From: Streptomyces sp. GKU 895
GTDB lineage: Bacteria; Actinomycetota; Actinomycetes; Streptomycetales; Streptomycetaceae
Direction of reading: 5' to 3'
DNA: 64,000 nt
NCBI GenBank assembly: GCA_002027195.1
Contig: MWJO01000027.1
Span: forward strand, 20,636-84,635
This document shows, in pieces, positions 48,072 to 55,666 of this stretch; positions within the stretch are counted from its first letter, which is position 1, and each line of letters opens with the position of its first letter. A program made the position numbers and the translations under genes. The notes beneath the pieces are model-generated. The model had not been told where the DNA came from. It saw nothing but the letters and a program-made list of their open reading frames with translations, and did no database searches.

Positions 48072-48760
48072 CGCTTGCCTTTCGGTGCTGTTGTCGTACG
48101 GGAGTTGGCGCGTACGGCGTCGAGCACCGTGCGTTCCGAGTCGTCGAGGTAGAGCCGCAGTGCGGCGGCGGCGTCCGTGCGCCGGCCGCCGCGGATCAGG
48201 TCGCAGATCTCGCGGTCGCGGGCGACCCACGGAGCCTGGAAGGCGCCCTCGTCCGCCATGACGGCGAAGGCCAGGCGCAGTTGGGCGATCGTCACCCGGA
48301 AGAAGGCGTCCAGCCGGGCGCTGCACAACAGCGCCACCAGCGACTGGTGGAAGCGCAGGGACGCGGTGCCGACCTTGTCCCACGCCTCCGCGGACACGGC
48401 CAGTTCGGCGGCGGCGACCTTGGCCTCCATCGCGTCGAGCAGCGGTTCCGGGGCGAGCGGGCTCGCCTCGACGGCGCTGAGTTCGAGCGTCCGGCGGGCG
48501 ATGTAGATGTCCGTCACGTCCTCGGCGGACAGGGTCTTCACCGCTGTGCCCTTGTGCAGCCGCTGCGTCACCAGGCCCTCGTCGTGCAGGGTGCGCAGGG
48601 CCTCCCGCAGGGTGTTGCGGGACACCCCGAGCTCGGCGGAGAGCGCCACGTCCCGCAGCGGGGTGCCCGGTGGCAGGTCTCCCTCGACGATGCGTTCGCG
48701 CAGCACATCGGTCACCAGGACGGGCCGTCCGGCGGCCGCCGCACTGTTCTGAGTCGACAT
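48068..48760 (-). CDS. GntR-family regulator, FCD type
   Basis: About 230 residues from ATG 48760 (a GTG six bases upstream is an alternative). Winged helix-turn-helix ~15-75 (RERIVEGDLPPGTPL, LGVSRNTLREALRTL, HKGTAVKTL) and FCD domain ~85-220. It is divergent from a polar amino-acid-type ABC transporter, and TTGTT(G/C)AACA-type dyads lie before each gene, suggesting that it represses both directions. Translational coupling to the DUF1989 gene suggests a shared metabolic signal. Confidence 0.9.
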   Translation of the reverse strand: MSTQNSAAAAGRPVLVTDVLRERIVEGDLPPGTPLRDVALSAELGVSRNTLREALRTLHDEGLVTQRLHKGTAVKTLSAEDVTDIYIARRTLELSAVEASPLAPEPLLDAMEAKVAAAELAVSAEAWDKVGTASLRFHQSLVALLCSARLDAFFRVTIAQLRLAFAVMADEGAFQAPWVARDREICDLIRGGRRTDAAAALRLYLDDSERTVLDAVRANSRTTTAPKGKR

Positions 48761-48780
48761 GACCACACCCTAGCGCAGGA

Positions 48781-48793
48781 TTTGTTGAACAAA
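48781..48793. promoter_or_regulatory. Candidate GntR operator 1, TTTGTTGAACAAA
   Basis: A 13-bp dyad (TTTGTT/AACAAA around G) about 20 bp upstream of the GntR start. A related site lies at 48903-48913. Confidence 0.55.
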
Positions 48794-48902
48794 AAAGGCC
48801 TCGCTGATGGCCTGATGAGACCTGTCGACATGCAGCATTCAGGGAAATTTCGACCTTTTACCTGGCTGAAACAATGAGGCGCCACCATCGTCGGCAACCA
48901 GA

Positions 48903-48913
48903 TTGTTCAACAG
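48903..48913. promoter_or_regulatory. Candidate GntR operator 2, TTGTTCAACAG
   Basis: Partial dyad matching operator 1 in complement, ~27 bp before the binding-protein start. Paired sites around a divergent promoter fit control by the adjacent GntR regulator. Confidence 0.5.
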
Positions 48914-48940
48914 TCTCAGTTCCGGTCGAGAGGCCCCCTC

Positions 48941-49780
48941 ATGCGCGTCCCCGTCCCCGCCCTCATCCGCTCCGCCACGGCCCTCGGGGCCATCGGCGTA
49001 CTCCTCGCCCTGTCCGGCTGCTCCGGCGGTTCCTCGACGGCCGAGGCGGACGCGTCAGGCACCATGACCGCCGGCACCCTGACCGTCGGCTCGGACCTGA
49101 CGTATCCGCCGTACGCGTACCTGGACGGCAAGACCCCGGCGGGCTTCGACCCGGACATCTCCCGGGCCCTGGCCAAGGCCTCCGGGCTGAAGGCGACCTT
49201 CGTCGACACGCGCTTCGAGCAGCTCATAGCCGGCCTCGGCACCGGCCACTTCGACGTGATCGCGTCCGACCTCTACATCACCGACGAGCGCAAGAAGCAG
49301 GTCGACTTCATCCCGTACTTCACCACCGGCAACTCGATCGTGGTGAAGACCTCCGGCAGCCTGAAGCCCACCGGGGTCACCGGCCTGTGCGGAAAGACCG
49401 TCGCGGTGATCAAGGGCGGCCAGATCGTCCAGAAACTGCGCGACGAGGCGAGCAAGGAGTGCGAGGCCAAGGGCGGCAAGGCCATCGACGTACGGGAGTT
49501 CGCCACCGATCCCGAAGGCACCCAGGCACTGCTGTCCGGCCAGGTGGACGCTCAGGTCACCGACGGCGCGGTCGCCAAGGCCGCCGCCGACAAGACCGGC
49601 GGAAAGCTCACCATCTCCAGCACGGAACTGATCTACCCCGTCCAGTCCGGACTCGCGGTCAAGCGGGGCGACACCGCCCTGAAGAAGACCCTCACCGACG
49701 CACTCGCCGAGCTGAAGAAGAACGGCACCTACGCCGAGCTGCTGAAGAAGTACAACCTCGGCCGGGCCGAGGCGAGCTGA
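48941..49780 (+). CDS. Polar amino-acid-type ABC transporter substrate-binding lipoprotein
   Basis: 279-residue family 3 binding protein. Lipobox LALSGC with Cys27. Ligand-site motifs of the family are LTVGSDLTYPPYAYLDG, AGFDPDISRALA, FDVIASDLYITDERKKQVDF and LAELKKNGTYAELLKKY. Expected ligands are amino acids or small amines. It is the first gene of a three-gene unit with permease and ATPase. Confidence 0.92.
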   Translation: MRVPVPALIRSATALGAIGVLLALSGCSGGSSTAEADASGTMTAGTLTVGSDLTYPPYAYLDGKTPAGFDPDISRALAKASGLKATFVDTRFEQLIAGLGTGHFDVIASDLYITDERKKQVDFIPYFTTGNSIVVKTSGSLKPTGVTGLCGKTVAVIKGGQIVQKLRDEASKECEAKGGKAIDVREFATDPEGTQALLSGQVDAQVTDGAVAKAAADKTGGKLTISSTELIYPVQSGLAVKRGDTALKKTLTDALAELKKNGTYAELLKKYNLGRAEAS

Positions 49781-49782
49781 TC

Positions 49783-50640
49783 ATGGGCAGTTTCGACTGG
49801 CACTACACCATCGGCCTGCTCGCCGACGCCGACCTGTGGCGGGCGGCCCTGCTCGTCGTCGAACTGGCCGTCGCCGCCTGGGTCCTGTCCACCGCGCTGG
49901 GCCTGCTCGTCGCCCTCGCCCAGCAGTCGCGGCTGCGCCCGCTGCGGCTGCTCGCCTCCGCGTACGTCTGGTTCTTCCGCAGCCTGCCCCTGCTGGTCCT
50001 GCTGATCTTCGTCTACAACTCGCCGCAGCTCTTCCCCGAGCTGAGGCCCCTGCTGTCGAGCCCCTTCACCGCGGGTCTGGTCGCCCTCGTGCTCAGCGAG
50101 ACCGCGTACATCGCCGAGATCCACCGCGGCGGTCTGCTGGCCGTGGGCAAGGAACAGGGCGAGGCCGCACAGGCGCTGGGCATCCCGTACGCGGGCGTGC
50201 AGCGGCACGTGGTGGTGCCGCAGGCGTTCCGGGTCGCGCTTCCCGCGCTGGGCAACGAGTTCATCAGCATCCTCAAACTGACCTCGCTGGTCAGCTCCAT
50301 CTCCCTGGCCGAGCTGCTGCTGGTCGGCCAGCGCCTGTACACCCAGAACTTCCTGGTCCTGGAGACGCTGCTGGCCGTCGCCCTCTACTACGTCATGCTG
50401 GTCACCGTCTTCGACCGGCTGCGGGCCCTGCTCGAACGCCGCCTCGACGTCCGCAGACGCCGTACGAAGGCCGGGGCCGACACCGCCCCGGAGACCGAGG
50501 CCGTCCCCGCGACCCTGGCACGGACGCGGCCCCGCACCCCGCACGGGGGGCGAGGTGGTGGTACGGGCCCGCGGACTGCGGAAGTCGTTCGGCCCGGTGA
50601 CCGTCCTGGACGGCGTGGACCTCGATGTGCACCGTGGTGA
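49783..50640 (+). CDS. Amino-acid-type ABC transporter permease
   Basis: Start ATG 49783, 2 nt after the binding-protein stop. HisM/GlnP-type permease with five or so membrane segments; motif LGIPYAGVQRHVVVPQAFRVALP is the cytoplasmic loop (quoted in part, IPYAGVQRHVVVPQAF). The core ends near residue 225 and is followed by a ~60-residue Arg/Pro-rich tail that overlaps the ATPase gene by 86 bp. That tail may be a frame error in the six-G run at 50545-50550, in which case the true C-terminus would be shorter or different. Confidence 0.88.
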   Translation: MGSFDWHYTIGLLADADLWRAALLVVELAVAAWVLSTALGLLVALAQQSRLRPLRLLASAYVWFFRSLPLLVLLIFVYNSPQLFPELRPLLSSPFTAGLVALVLSETAYIAEIHRGGLLAVGKEQGEAAQALGIPYAGVQRHVVVPQAFRVALPALGNEFISILKLTSLVSSISLAELLLVGQRLYTQNFLVLETLLAVALYYVMLVTVFDRLRALLERRLDVRRRRTKAGADTAPETEAVPATLARTRPRTPHGGRGGGTGPRTAEVVRPGDRPGRRGPRCAPW

Positions 50641-51286
50641 GGTGGTGGCCGTCATCGGCCCCTCGGGCTCGGGCAAGACCACCCTCGTCCGCACGCTCAA
50701 CCACCTGGAACAGCCCGACCAGGGCAGTGTGGAGATCGACGGCCGGCTCATGGGCGGCAAGGACCGTGAACTCGCCGCCCAGCGCCGTCACGTCGGCATG
50801 GTCTTCCAGCGGTTCAACCTCTTCCCGCACCGGACCGTGCTCCAGAACATCACCCTCGCGCCCCTCCAGCAGCGGCTGTCCGGCCGGGCGGACGCCGAAC
50901 GCCGGGCACGGGAACTGCTCGGCAAGGTGGGCCTCGACTCCCATGCGCACAAATACCCCCACCAGCTCTCCGGCGGCCAGCAGCAACGGGTGGCCATCGC
51001 CCGCGCCCTGGCCATGGACCCCAGCGTGCTGCTCTTCGACGAACCGACCTCGGCCCTCGACCCCGAGCTGGTGGGCGAGGTCCTGTCGGTGATGAGCGAC
51101 CTCGCCGCCGACGGCACGACGATGGTCGTCGTCACCCACGAGATGCGCTTCGCCCGCGAGGTCGCGGACTGGGTGGTCTTCATGAACCAGGGCCGCATCC
51201 TGGCCCAGGGCCCGCCTGAGACGGTCTTCGACCACTCCGGCGAACCGCGCCTGGAACGGTTCTTCGCCGCGATCGGCCCCGCGTGA
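50555..51286 (+). CDS. Amino-acid-type ABC transporter ATPase
   Basis: 243 residues, GlnQ-like. Walker A GPSGSGKT (35-42), Q-loop in MVFQRFNLFPH, signature LSGGQQQRVAIARAL and Walker B VLLFDEPTSALD are all intact. The GTG at 50555 is the only early start in frame. It powers the transporter encoded just upstream. Confidence 0.93.
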   Translation: MVVRARGLRKSFGPVTVLDGVDLDVHRGEVVAVIGPSGSGKTTLVRTLNHLEQPDQGSVEIDGRLMGGKDRELAAQRRHVGMVFQRFNLFPHRTVLQNITLAPLQQRLSGRADAERRARELLGKVGLDSHAHKYPHQLSGGQQQRVAIARALAMDPSVLLFDEPTSALDPELVGEVLSVMSDLAADGTTMVVVTHEMRFAREVADWVVFMNQGRILAQGPPETVFDHSGEPRLERFFAAIGPA

Positions 51287-51302
51287 ATCCCGTCGGCCCG
51301 GT

Positions 51303-51333
51303 GTGCGGCCGGCCCGATCCGGGGCCGCCGCAC
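51303..51333. terminator. Probable terminator between the ABC ATPase and the XRE regulator genes
   Basis: Imperfect GC-rich hairpin (GTGCGGC...GCCGCAC outer arms with loop GATCC) between convergent genes. Confidence 0.55.
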
Positions 51334-51367
51334 GGTTCAGGTGACTTCGGCGCGGTCACCGGGGGGC

Positions 51368-52264
51368 TCACCAGCTGCTGGAACTCCGGCCCGGTCGCAG
51401 CGACGTGCTGTCGGTGACGCTCAGGTCCTGGGTTCCTATCACGGACAGCAGTTCCAGCTGCTCGGCGCCCCGGCTTCCGGGGGGCGCGGTGAACCACAGC
51501 AGGCGTTGGCGTCCGTCCTCGCTGAGCAGGTTGTAGCAGTCGAGTTCGATGACGCCGAGCGTGGGGTGGACGATTCTCTTGCGGTCCTTGCGGCGCACCG
51601 CGACGTCGTGGGTGTCCCACAGGGCTGCGAACTCCTCGCTGCGGCGGCGCAGTACGGCGACCATCCTGGTGATCTCCGCGTCCTGGCCGCGGCGTGCGGA
51701 CGCCGCCTGGAGGTCGGCCACGAACACCCGGGAGTGGTGCGGGTGATCCTCGGACGGGTACCTCTCGCGCGCCTGCGGATCGGTGAACCAGCGGTACACG
51801 AAGCTCGCCGTCGGGCCGCGGTGTGCGGGGGACTCGCCGAGCAGGTCACGGGCCAGGTCGTTCTCCACCAGGGTTTCGTGCAGGTCGGTGATGACGCGCG
51901 CGGGGGTGTTGGACAGCCGGTCCAGCAGCCCGAGAAGCGCGGGCTGCACATGCGCCGACGTTCCATGGGCCGACGGCGGGATCGGCCGATCGGCGAGGCG
52001 GAACAGGTGATCGCGCTCGTCGCCGTTGAGGCGCAGGGCCCGGGCGAGGGCGGCCAGGGTCTGGGCCGAGGGCTGCACGCCGTTCTTCGCGCTACCGCGT
52101 TCCAACTCGGTGTAGTAGTCGGCCGACAGCCCTGCCAGCTGGGCGACTTCCTCGCGGCGCAGCCCGGGGACGCGCCGGCGCGGGCCTTGGGGGAGACCGA
52201 CCTCGGCGGGGCGGATGCGGTCGCGGCGGGTCCGGAGGAAGGCGCCGAGTTCTGGAAGGTTCAC
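51368..52264 (-). CDS. XRE-family regulator with MmyB-like ligand-binding domain
   Basis: 298 residues. Helix-turn-helix at ~28-85 (GLRREEVAQLAGLSADYYTELERG) and a C-terminal MmyB-like domain (~105-275; DLHETLVENDLARDLLG, VYRWFTDPQARERYP, HPTLGVIELDCYNLL) that binds small hydrophobic ligands in known cases. The start is a GTG at 52264 with poor spacing to the upstream AAGAGG, so the exact start is uncertain. It is divergent from an SDR gene, a common pairing in Streptomyces where the regulator represses the oxidoreductase. Confidence 0.88.
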   Translation of the reverse strand: MNLPELGAFLRTRRDRIRPAEVGLPQGPRRRVPGLRREEVAQLAGLSADYYTELERGSAKNGVQPSAQTLAALARALRLNGDERDHLFRLADRPIPPSAHGTSAHVQPALLGLLDRLSNTPARVITDLHETLVENDLARDLLGESPAHRGPTASFVYRWFTDPQARERYPSEDHPHHSRVFVADLQAASARRGQDAEITRMVAVLRRRSEEFAALWDTHDVAVRRKDRKRIVHPTLGVIELDCYNLLSEDGRQRLLWFTAPPGSRGAEQLELLSVIGTQDLSVTDSTSLRPGRSSSSW

Positions 52265-52422
52265 CTCTTCATGGTCGCTCGCGCGTCGAGTCGTATCCAG
52301 GGGGTGGCATCCCCTGGGTAAACGCAGCCCTGGCTAGGGGTGGGGGACCGGCTGATCGTTGAGGGCGCAGCAGGGCGACGGCGAGACCGCGGCCCGAACC
52401 GCAATCACCCCAGGAGTCAGTC

Positions 52423-53193
52423 ATGCCCCTCCCCACTTCCCTCGACGGGCTCGAAACCCCGGCCCAGACCCGAGTCGCGATCGTCACCGGCGGCTCGCGC
52501 GGCATCGGCCGCCGGACCGTCGGCCGGCTGGCCGCCGACGGGTACGACGTCGTGGTCGGCTATGCCGGCAACCACGGCGAGGCCGAAGCGGCCGTGAAGG
52601 AGGCCGTCACCGCCGGCGCCCGGGCGATCGCGGTACGTGCCGACGTCGCCGACGAGTACGCCGTCGAGGCTCTGTTCGACGCGGCCGAGGCGGAGTTCGG
52701 CGGTGTCGACGTCGTCGTGCACGCGGCCGGGCGCGCCCACATGGCGCCGATCGCCGAGCTGGACCTGGCCGTCCTGGACGACCTGCACCGCACGAACATC
52801 CGCGGCACGTTCGTCGTCGCCCAGCAGGCAGTACGTCGGGTGCGCCGCGGCGGTGCGATCGTGACGTTCTCGACGTCCGTGGTGGGGCTGGCCTTCCCGA
52901 ACTACGGCGCGTACTCCGCCAGCAAGGGCGCGGTCGAGGCGCTGACGCTGATCCTGGCCAGGGAGTTGCGGGGCCGGGACGTCACCGCCAACGCCGTCGC
53001 GCCCGGCCCCACGGCCACCGACCTGTTCCTGGACGGCAAGGACGAGGAGACCATCGCCCGTCTGGCCGCCCAGCCTCCGCTGGAGCGGCTCGGCACCCCG
53101 GCCGACATCGCCGAGGTCGTCGCGTTCCTGGCCTCCCCGGCCGGCCACTGGATCAACGGACAGGTCGTCCGCGCCAACGGCGGAATCGTCTGA
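52423..53193 (+). CDS. Short-chain dehydrogenase/reductase 1
   Basis: 256-residue classical SDR: cofactor motif TGGSRGIGRRT, VHAAG in place of NNAG, Ser in TFSTSVVG, active-site YSASK and a C-terminus WINGQVVRANGGIV. The start has AGGAG upstream. NADP is suggested by Arg after the glycine motif. Its substrate is unknown. It heads a unit with a second SDR and a tautomerase. Confidence 0.92.
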   Translation: MPLPTSLDGLETPAQTRVAIVTGGSRGIGRRTVGRLAADGYDVVVGYAGNHGEAEAAVKEAVTAGARAIAVRADVADEYAVEALFDAAEAEFGGVDVVVHAAGRAHMAPIAELDLAVLDDLHRTNIRGTFVVAQQAVRRVRRGGAIVTFSTSVVGLAFPNYGAYSASKGAVEALTLILARELRGRDVTANAVAPGPTATDLFLDGKDEETIARLAAQPPLERLGTPADIAEVVAFLASPAGHWINGQVVRANGGIV

Positions 53194-53234
53194 ACCGCCC
53201 GCAGCCACCCCATCGATCAACGAAAGGCCCTGTC

Positions 53235-54144
53235 ATGAGGAACGACGACACCCGAAAGGCCATCCTGGTCACCGGGGCCTCCAGCGGCATCGGGGCGCTG
53301 TCCGTGCGTGCTCTGGCCCTCGCCGGTCACACCGTGTACGCGGGCATCCGCCAGACGGCGACCCGCAACGTGGCCGCGGTGGCGACCTGGCCCGCTTCGG
53401 CACTGACCACCAACTCGACGTACAGGCAGTCGAGTTGACGTCACCTCCCAGGAGTCCGCCGACGCCGCGGTCGACCGGATCCTCGCCGAGCACGGCCGGC
53501 TGGACGTGGTCGTGCACAACGCCGGCCACATGGTCCTGGGCGCCGCCGAGGCGTTCACCACCGACCAACTCGCGGACCTGTACGACGTGAACGTCCTGGG
53601 CACACAGCGCGTCAACCGCGCCGCCCTGCCGACGTTGCGTGAGCAGGGCTCGGGGCTGCTGGTCTGGATCGGCAGCTCCAGCACCCGCGGCGGCTGCCCC
53701 CCGTTCCTGGCCCCCTACTTCGCAGCCAAGGCCGCGATGGACGCGCTGGCCGTCAGCTACGCCGCCGAGGTGCTCCCGTTCGGCATCGACACCGCGATCG
53801 TGGTGCCCGGTGTGTTCACCACCGGCACCAACCACTTCGCCCACGCCGGCGCCCCCGCGGACCGTGATCGTGCCGAAGCCTACGACCAGCGTCACCGACC
53901 CGTGATGGACGATCTGGGCAAGCGTCTGGCCGCGCTCATCCCTCCGGACGCCGATGTGACCGAGGTCGCTGAAGCCGTCGTGCGCCTGGTCGCGATGGCG
54001 CACGGCACTCGGCCGCTGCGCACCCACGTAGACCCCAGCCGCGACGGCAGCGAAGTCGTCTCCGCGGTCGCCGACCGCGTCCGCGCCGACTTCTTCCGCC
54101 GCATCGGACTGGACAGCCTGCTCACCGCAGGCAGCTCCCTGTAA
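53235..54144 (+). CDS. Short-chain dehydrogenase/reductase 2 (two frameshifts)
   Basis: Begins MRNDDTRKAILVTGASSGIG (Rossmann glycine motif) in one frame; the second half has VVHNAGHMVLGAA, the active-site YFAAK and a full C-terminus in another. Two one-base losses, near 53383 and near 53437, explain it. Restoring both gives ...LARFGTDHQLDVQAVELDV... as the missing segment and a protein of ~303 residues, typical for this SDR group. Two independent one-base gaps 54 bp apart, both healed by homology, favour sequence error. It is the second gene of the SDR/tautomerase unit. Confidence 0.83.
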
Positions 54145-54173
54145 CGCCCCACCGAGAGAAGGAACAACCAGCC

Positions 54174-54404
54174 ATGCCTTTCGCGAACTTCAAGGTCCCC
54201 GAGAAGACCCTCACCCCGAAGCAGAAGGAGCAGATCGTCACCCGCACCACCGAGCTGTACGTCGAGATCTACGGCGAGCGCGCCCGCGCCAACACCATGG
54301 TGCTGGTCGAAGAGGTCGCCGACGGCGGCTGGGGCATCTCCGGCAACGTGCTGACCCTCGCCATGCTCGGTGAGGCGACACCGTCCGACACCGGCGACGC
54401 CTGA
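54174..54404 (+). CDS. Tautomerase (4-oxalocrotonate tautomerase-like)
   Basis: 76-residue small protein with the catalytic amino-terminal proline exposed after Met removal (MPFANFKVPEKTLTPKQK). An Arg/Glu-rich helix and VLVEEVADGGWGISG follow, as in 4-OT family proteins, which act as hexamers on enol or keto acids. It lies 29 bp after the second SDR and closes the unit. The substrate is unknown. Confidence 0.88.
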   Translation: MPFANFKVPEKTLTPKQKEQIVTRTTELYVEIYGERARANTMVLVEEVADGGWGISGNVLTLAMLGEATPSDTGDA

Positions 54405-54443
54405 CCGCACCGGCCGCCATGCGGCCAGGACAGCACCGTGAAA

Positions 54444-54477
54444 CCGAGGGCCGCCGATCACACCCGGCGGCCCTCGG
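54444..54477 (+). terminator. Hairpin terminator after the tautomerase gene
   Basis: Perfect 12-bp arms, CCGAGGGCCGCC and its complement, with a 10-nt loop, 40 bp past the stop codon. Confidence 0.8.
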
Positions 54478-54547
54478 CCGAGCTCAGCCGGCCCCTTCTC
54501 GGCCTGAGGAGTTGGGAACCCGGCATCGCGGATCTAGGCTCTGAACC

Positions 54548-55502
54548 ATGCACTCGGCAGCACCCCCGGCAGCGCCCCGTCCGGCGCAGGTGTTCTCGAC
54601 GGCACACACGCCGCCGGGGGAGCGGCTGCGGGCCTGGGAGGAGCACAACGCCGACGCCCTCATCGCCCTGACGTGCCGCACCACGGGCGGCGCGGACTTC
54701 CGGGCGCGCGAGGACAACCTCGACCTCGGGCGGGTGCATCTGGCGCGGGTGCGTACCACGGCGCACATGGTCGAGCGTCCCGCCGACCTCATCGAACGGC
54801 GGCCCACGGGTTCCGTCGCGATCTACGTCTCCCTGCGCGGGGAGGCGCTGTTCCAGCAGGCCGGCCGGCGGCAGGTCGTCCGCCCCCGGCGACGTCCTGG
54901 TCTGCGACGCGGACGGCAGCTTCGTCCGCGGGTTCGGCCAGGGGCTGGACGAACTGGCGGTGCGCGTGGACCGCGGCGCGCTGCCGGACGGTGTGCACGT
55001 CGCAGAGCCGCTCATCGTGCGGCGCGACGAGAGCAACCCGTACGGCCGCGCGCTCGCCCGCATCGTCGGACGCGCCGTCGGCGTCGCGGGCGCGACCCGG
55101 CCCGACGAGCAGGCCCTCGTCGACCTGGCTTCCGTCCTCGTGAGCGACGGGGCCACGCGCCCGCCCGTCGTGCATCGCGCGCTCGCCTGCGCCCTCGTCG
55201 AGGACCGGCTGGACGATCCGCGCCTGTCGGCCCCCGAGGTCGCCGGCGCGGTCGGCATCAGCGTCCGTCAGCTCACCCGCGTCTTCGCCGACGCGGGCAC
55301 GACGTTCCCTCGCTACGTCCTCGGCCGGCGCCTCGAAGTCGCCCACGGGCTGCTGACCGGCCCGGACGCCGCCGAGCTGCGTACGGCGACGGTGGCGACG
55401 AGATGCGGATTCAGCTCGGTCGCCCACTTCTCGCAGACCTTCCACGCCCGGTTCGGCATCACCGCGGGCGAGTTGCGCCGTACGGCCGCGAAGCGGGACT
55501 GA
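54548..55502 (+). CDS. AraC-family regulator, probable activator of the hydroxyquinol genes (frameshifted)
   Basis: N-terminal sensor (~1-175; FSTAHTPPGERLRAWEEH, typical of AraC proteins with an AraC_binding_2-type domain) and a C-terminal double helix-turn-helix (LSAPEVAGAVGISVRQLTRV, then TRCGFSSVAHFSQTFHARFG). The frame breaks in a run of five C near 54889-54893; removing one base restores RPGDVLVCDADGSF and a ~317-residue protein. It is upstream of and codirectional with the monooxygenase operon, which it probably activates in response to a phenolic substrate. Confidence 0.85.
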
Positions 55503-55666
55503 ACCACCTCGGGCGCACCACCGTCGCCCTCGCCACAGCGACGAAGCGCCTTCGAAACAGCCGCGTCATACGGATTTCGGCCGTCCTCCAGCCCGTACCG
55601 CCCGATGCGGCCGCGGCCGGGGGCACGCTGCCTTCAACGCACCGCGAGAAGAAGGTGAGAGGCCCC

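Noticed and set aside
6063..55502. Programmed ribosomal frameshifting as the cause of the frame breaks
   Set aside because: The breaks lie at different positions in unrelated families that are normally single-frame, without a common slippery heptamer or following structure.
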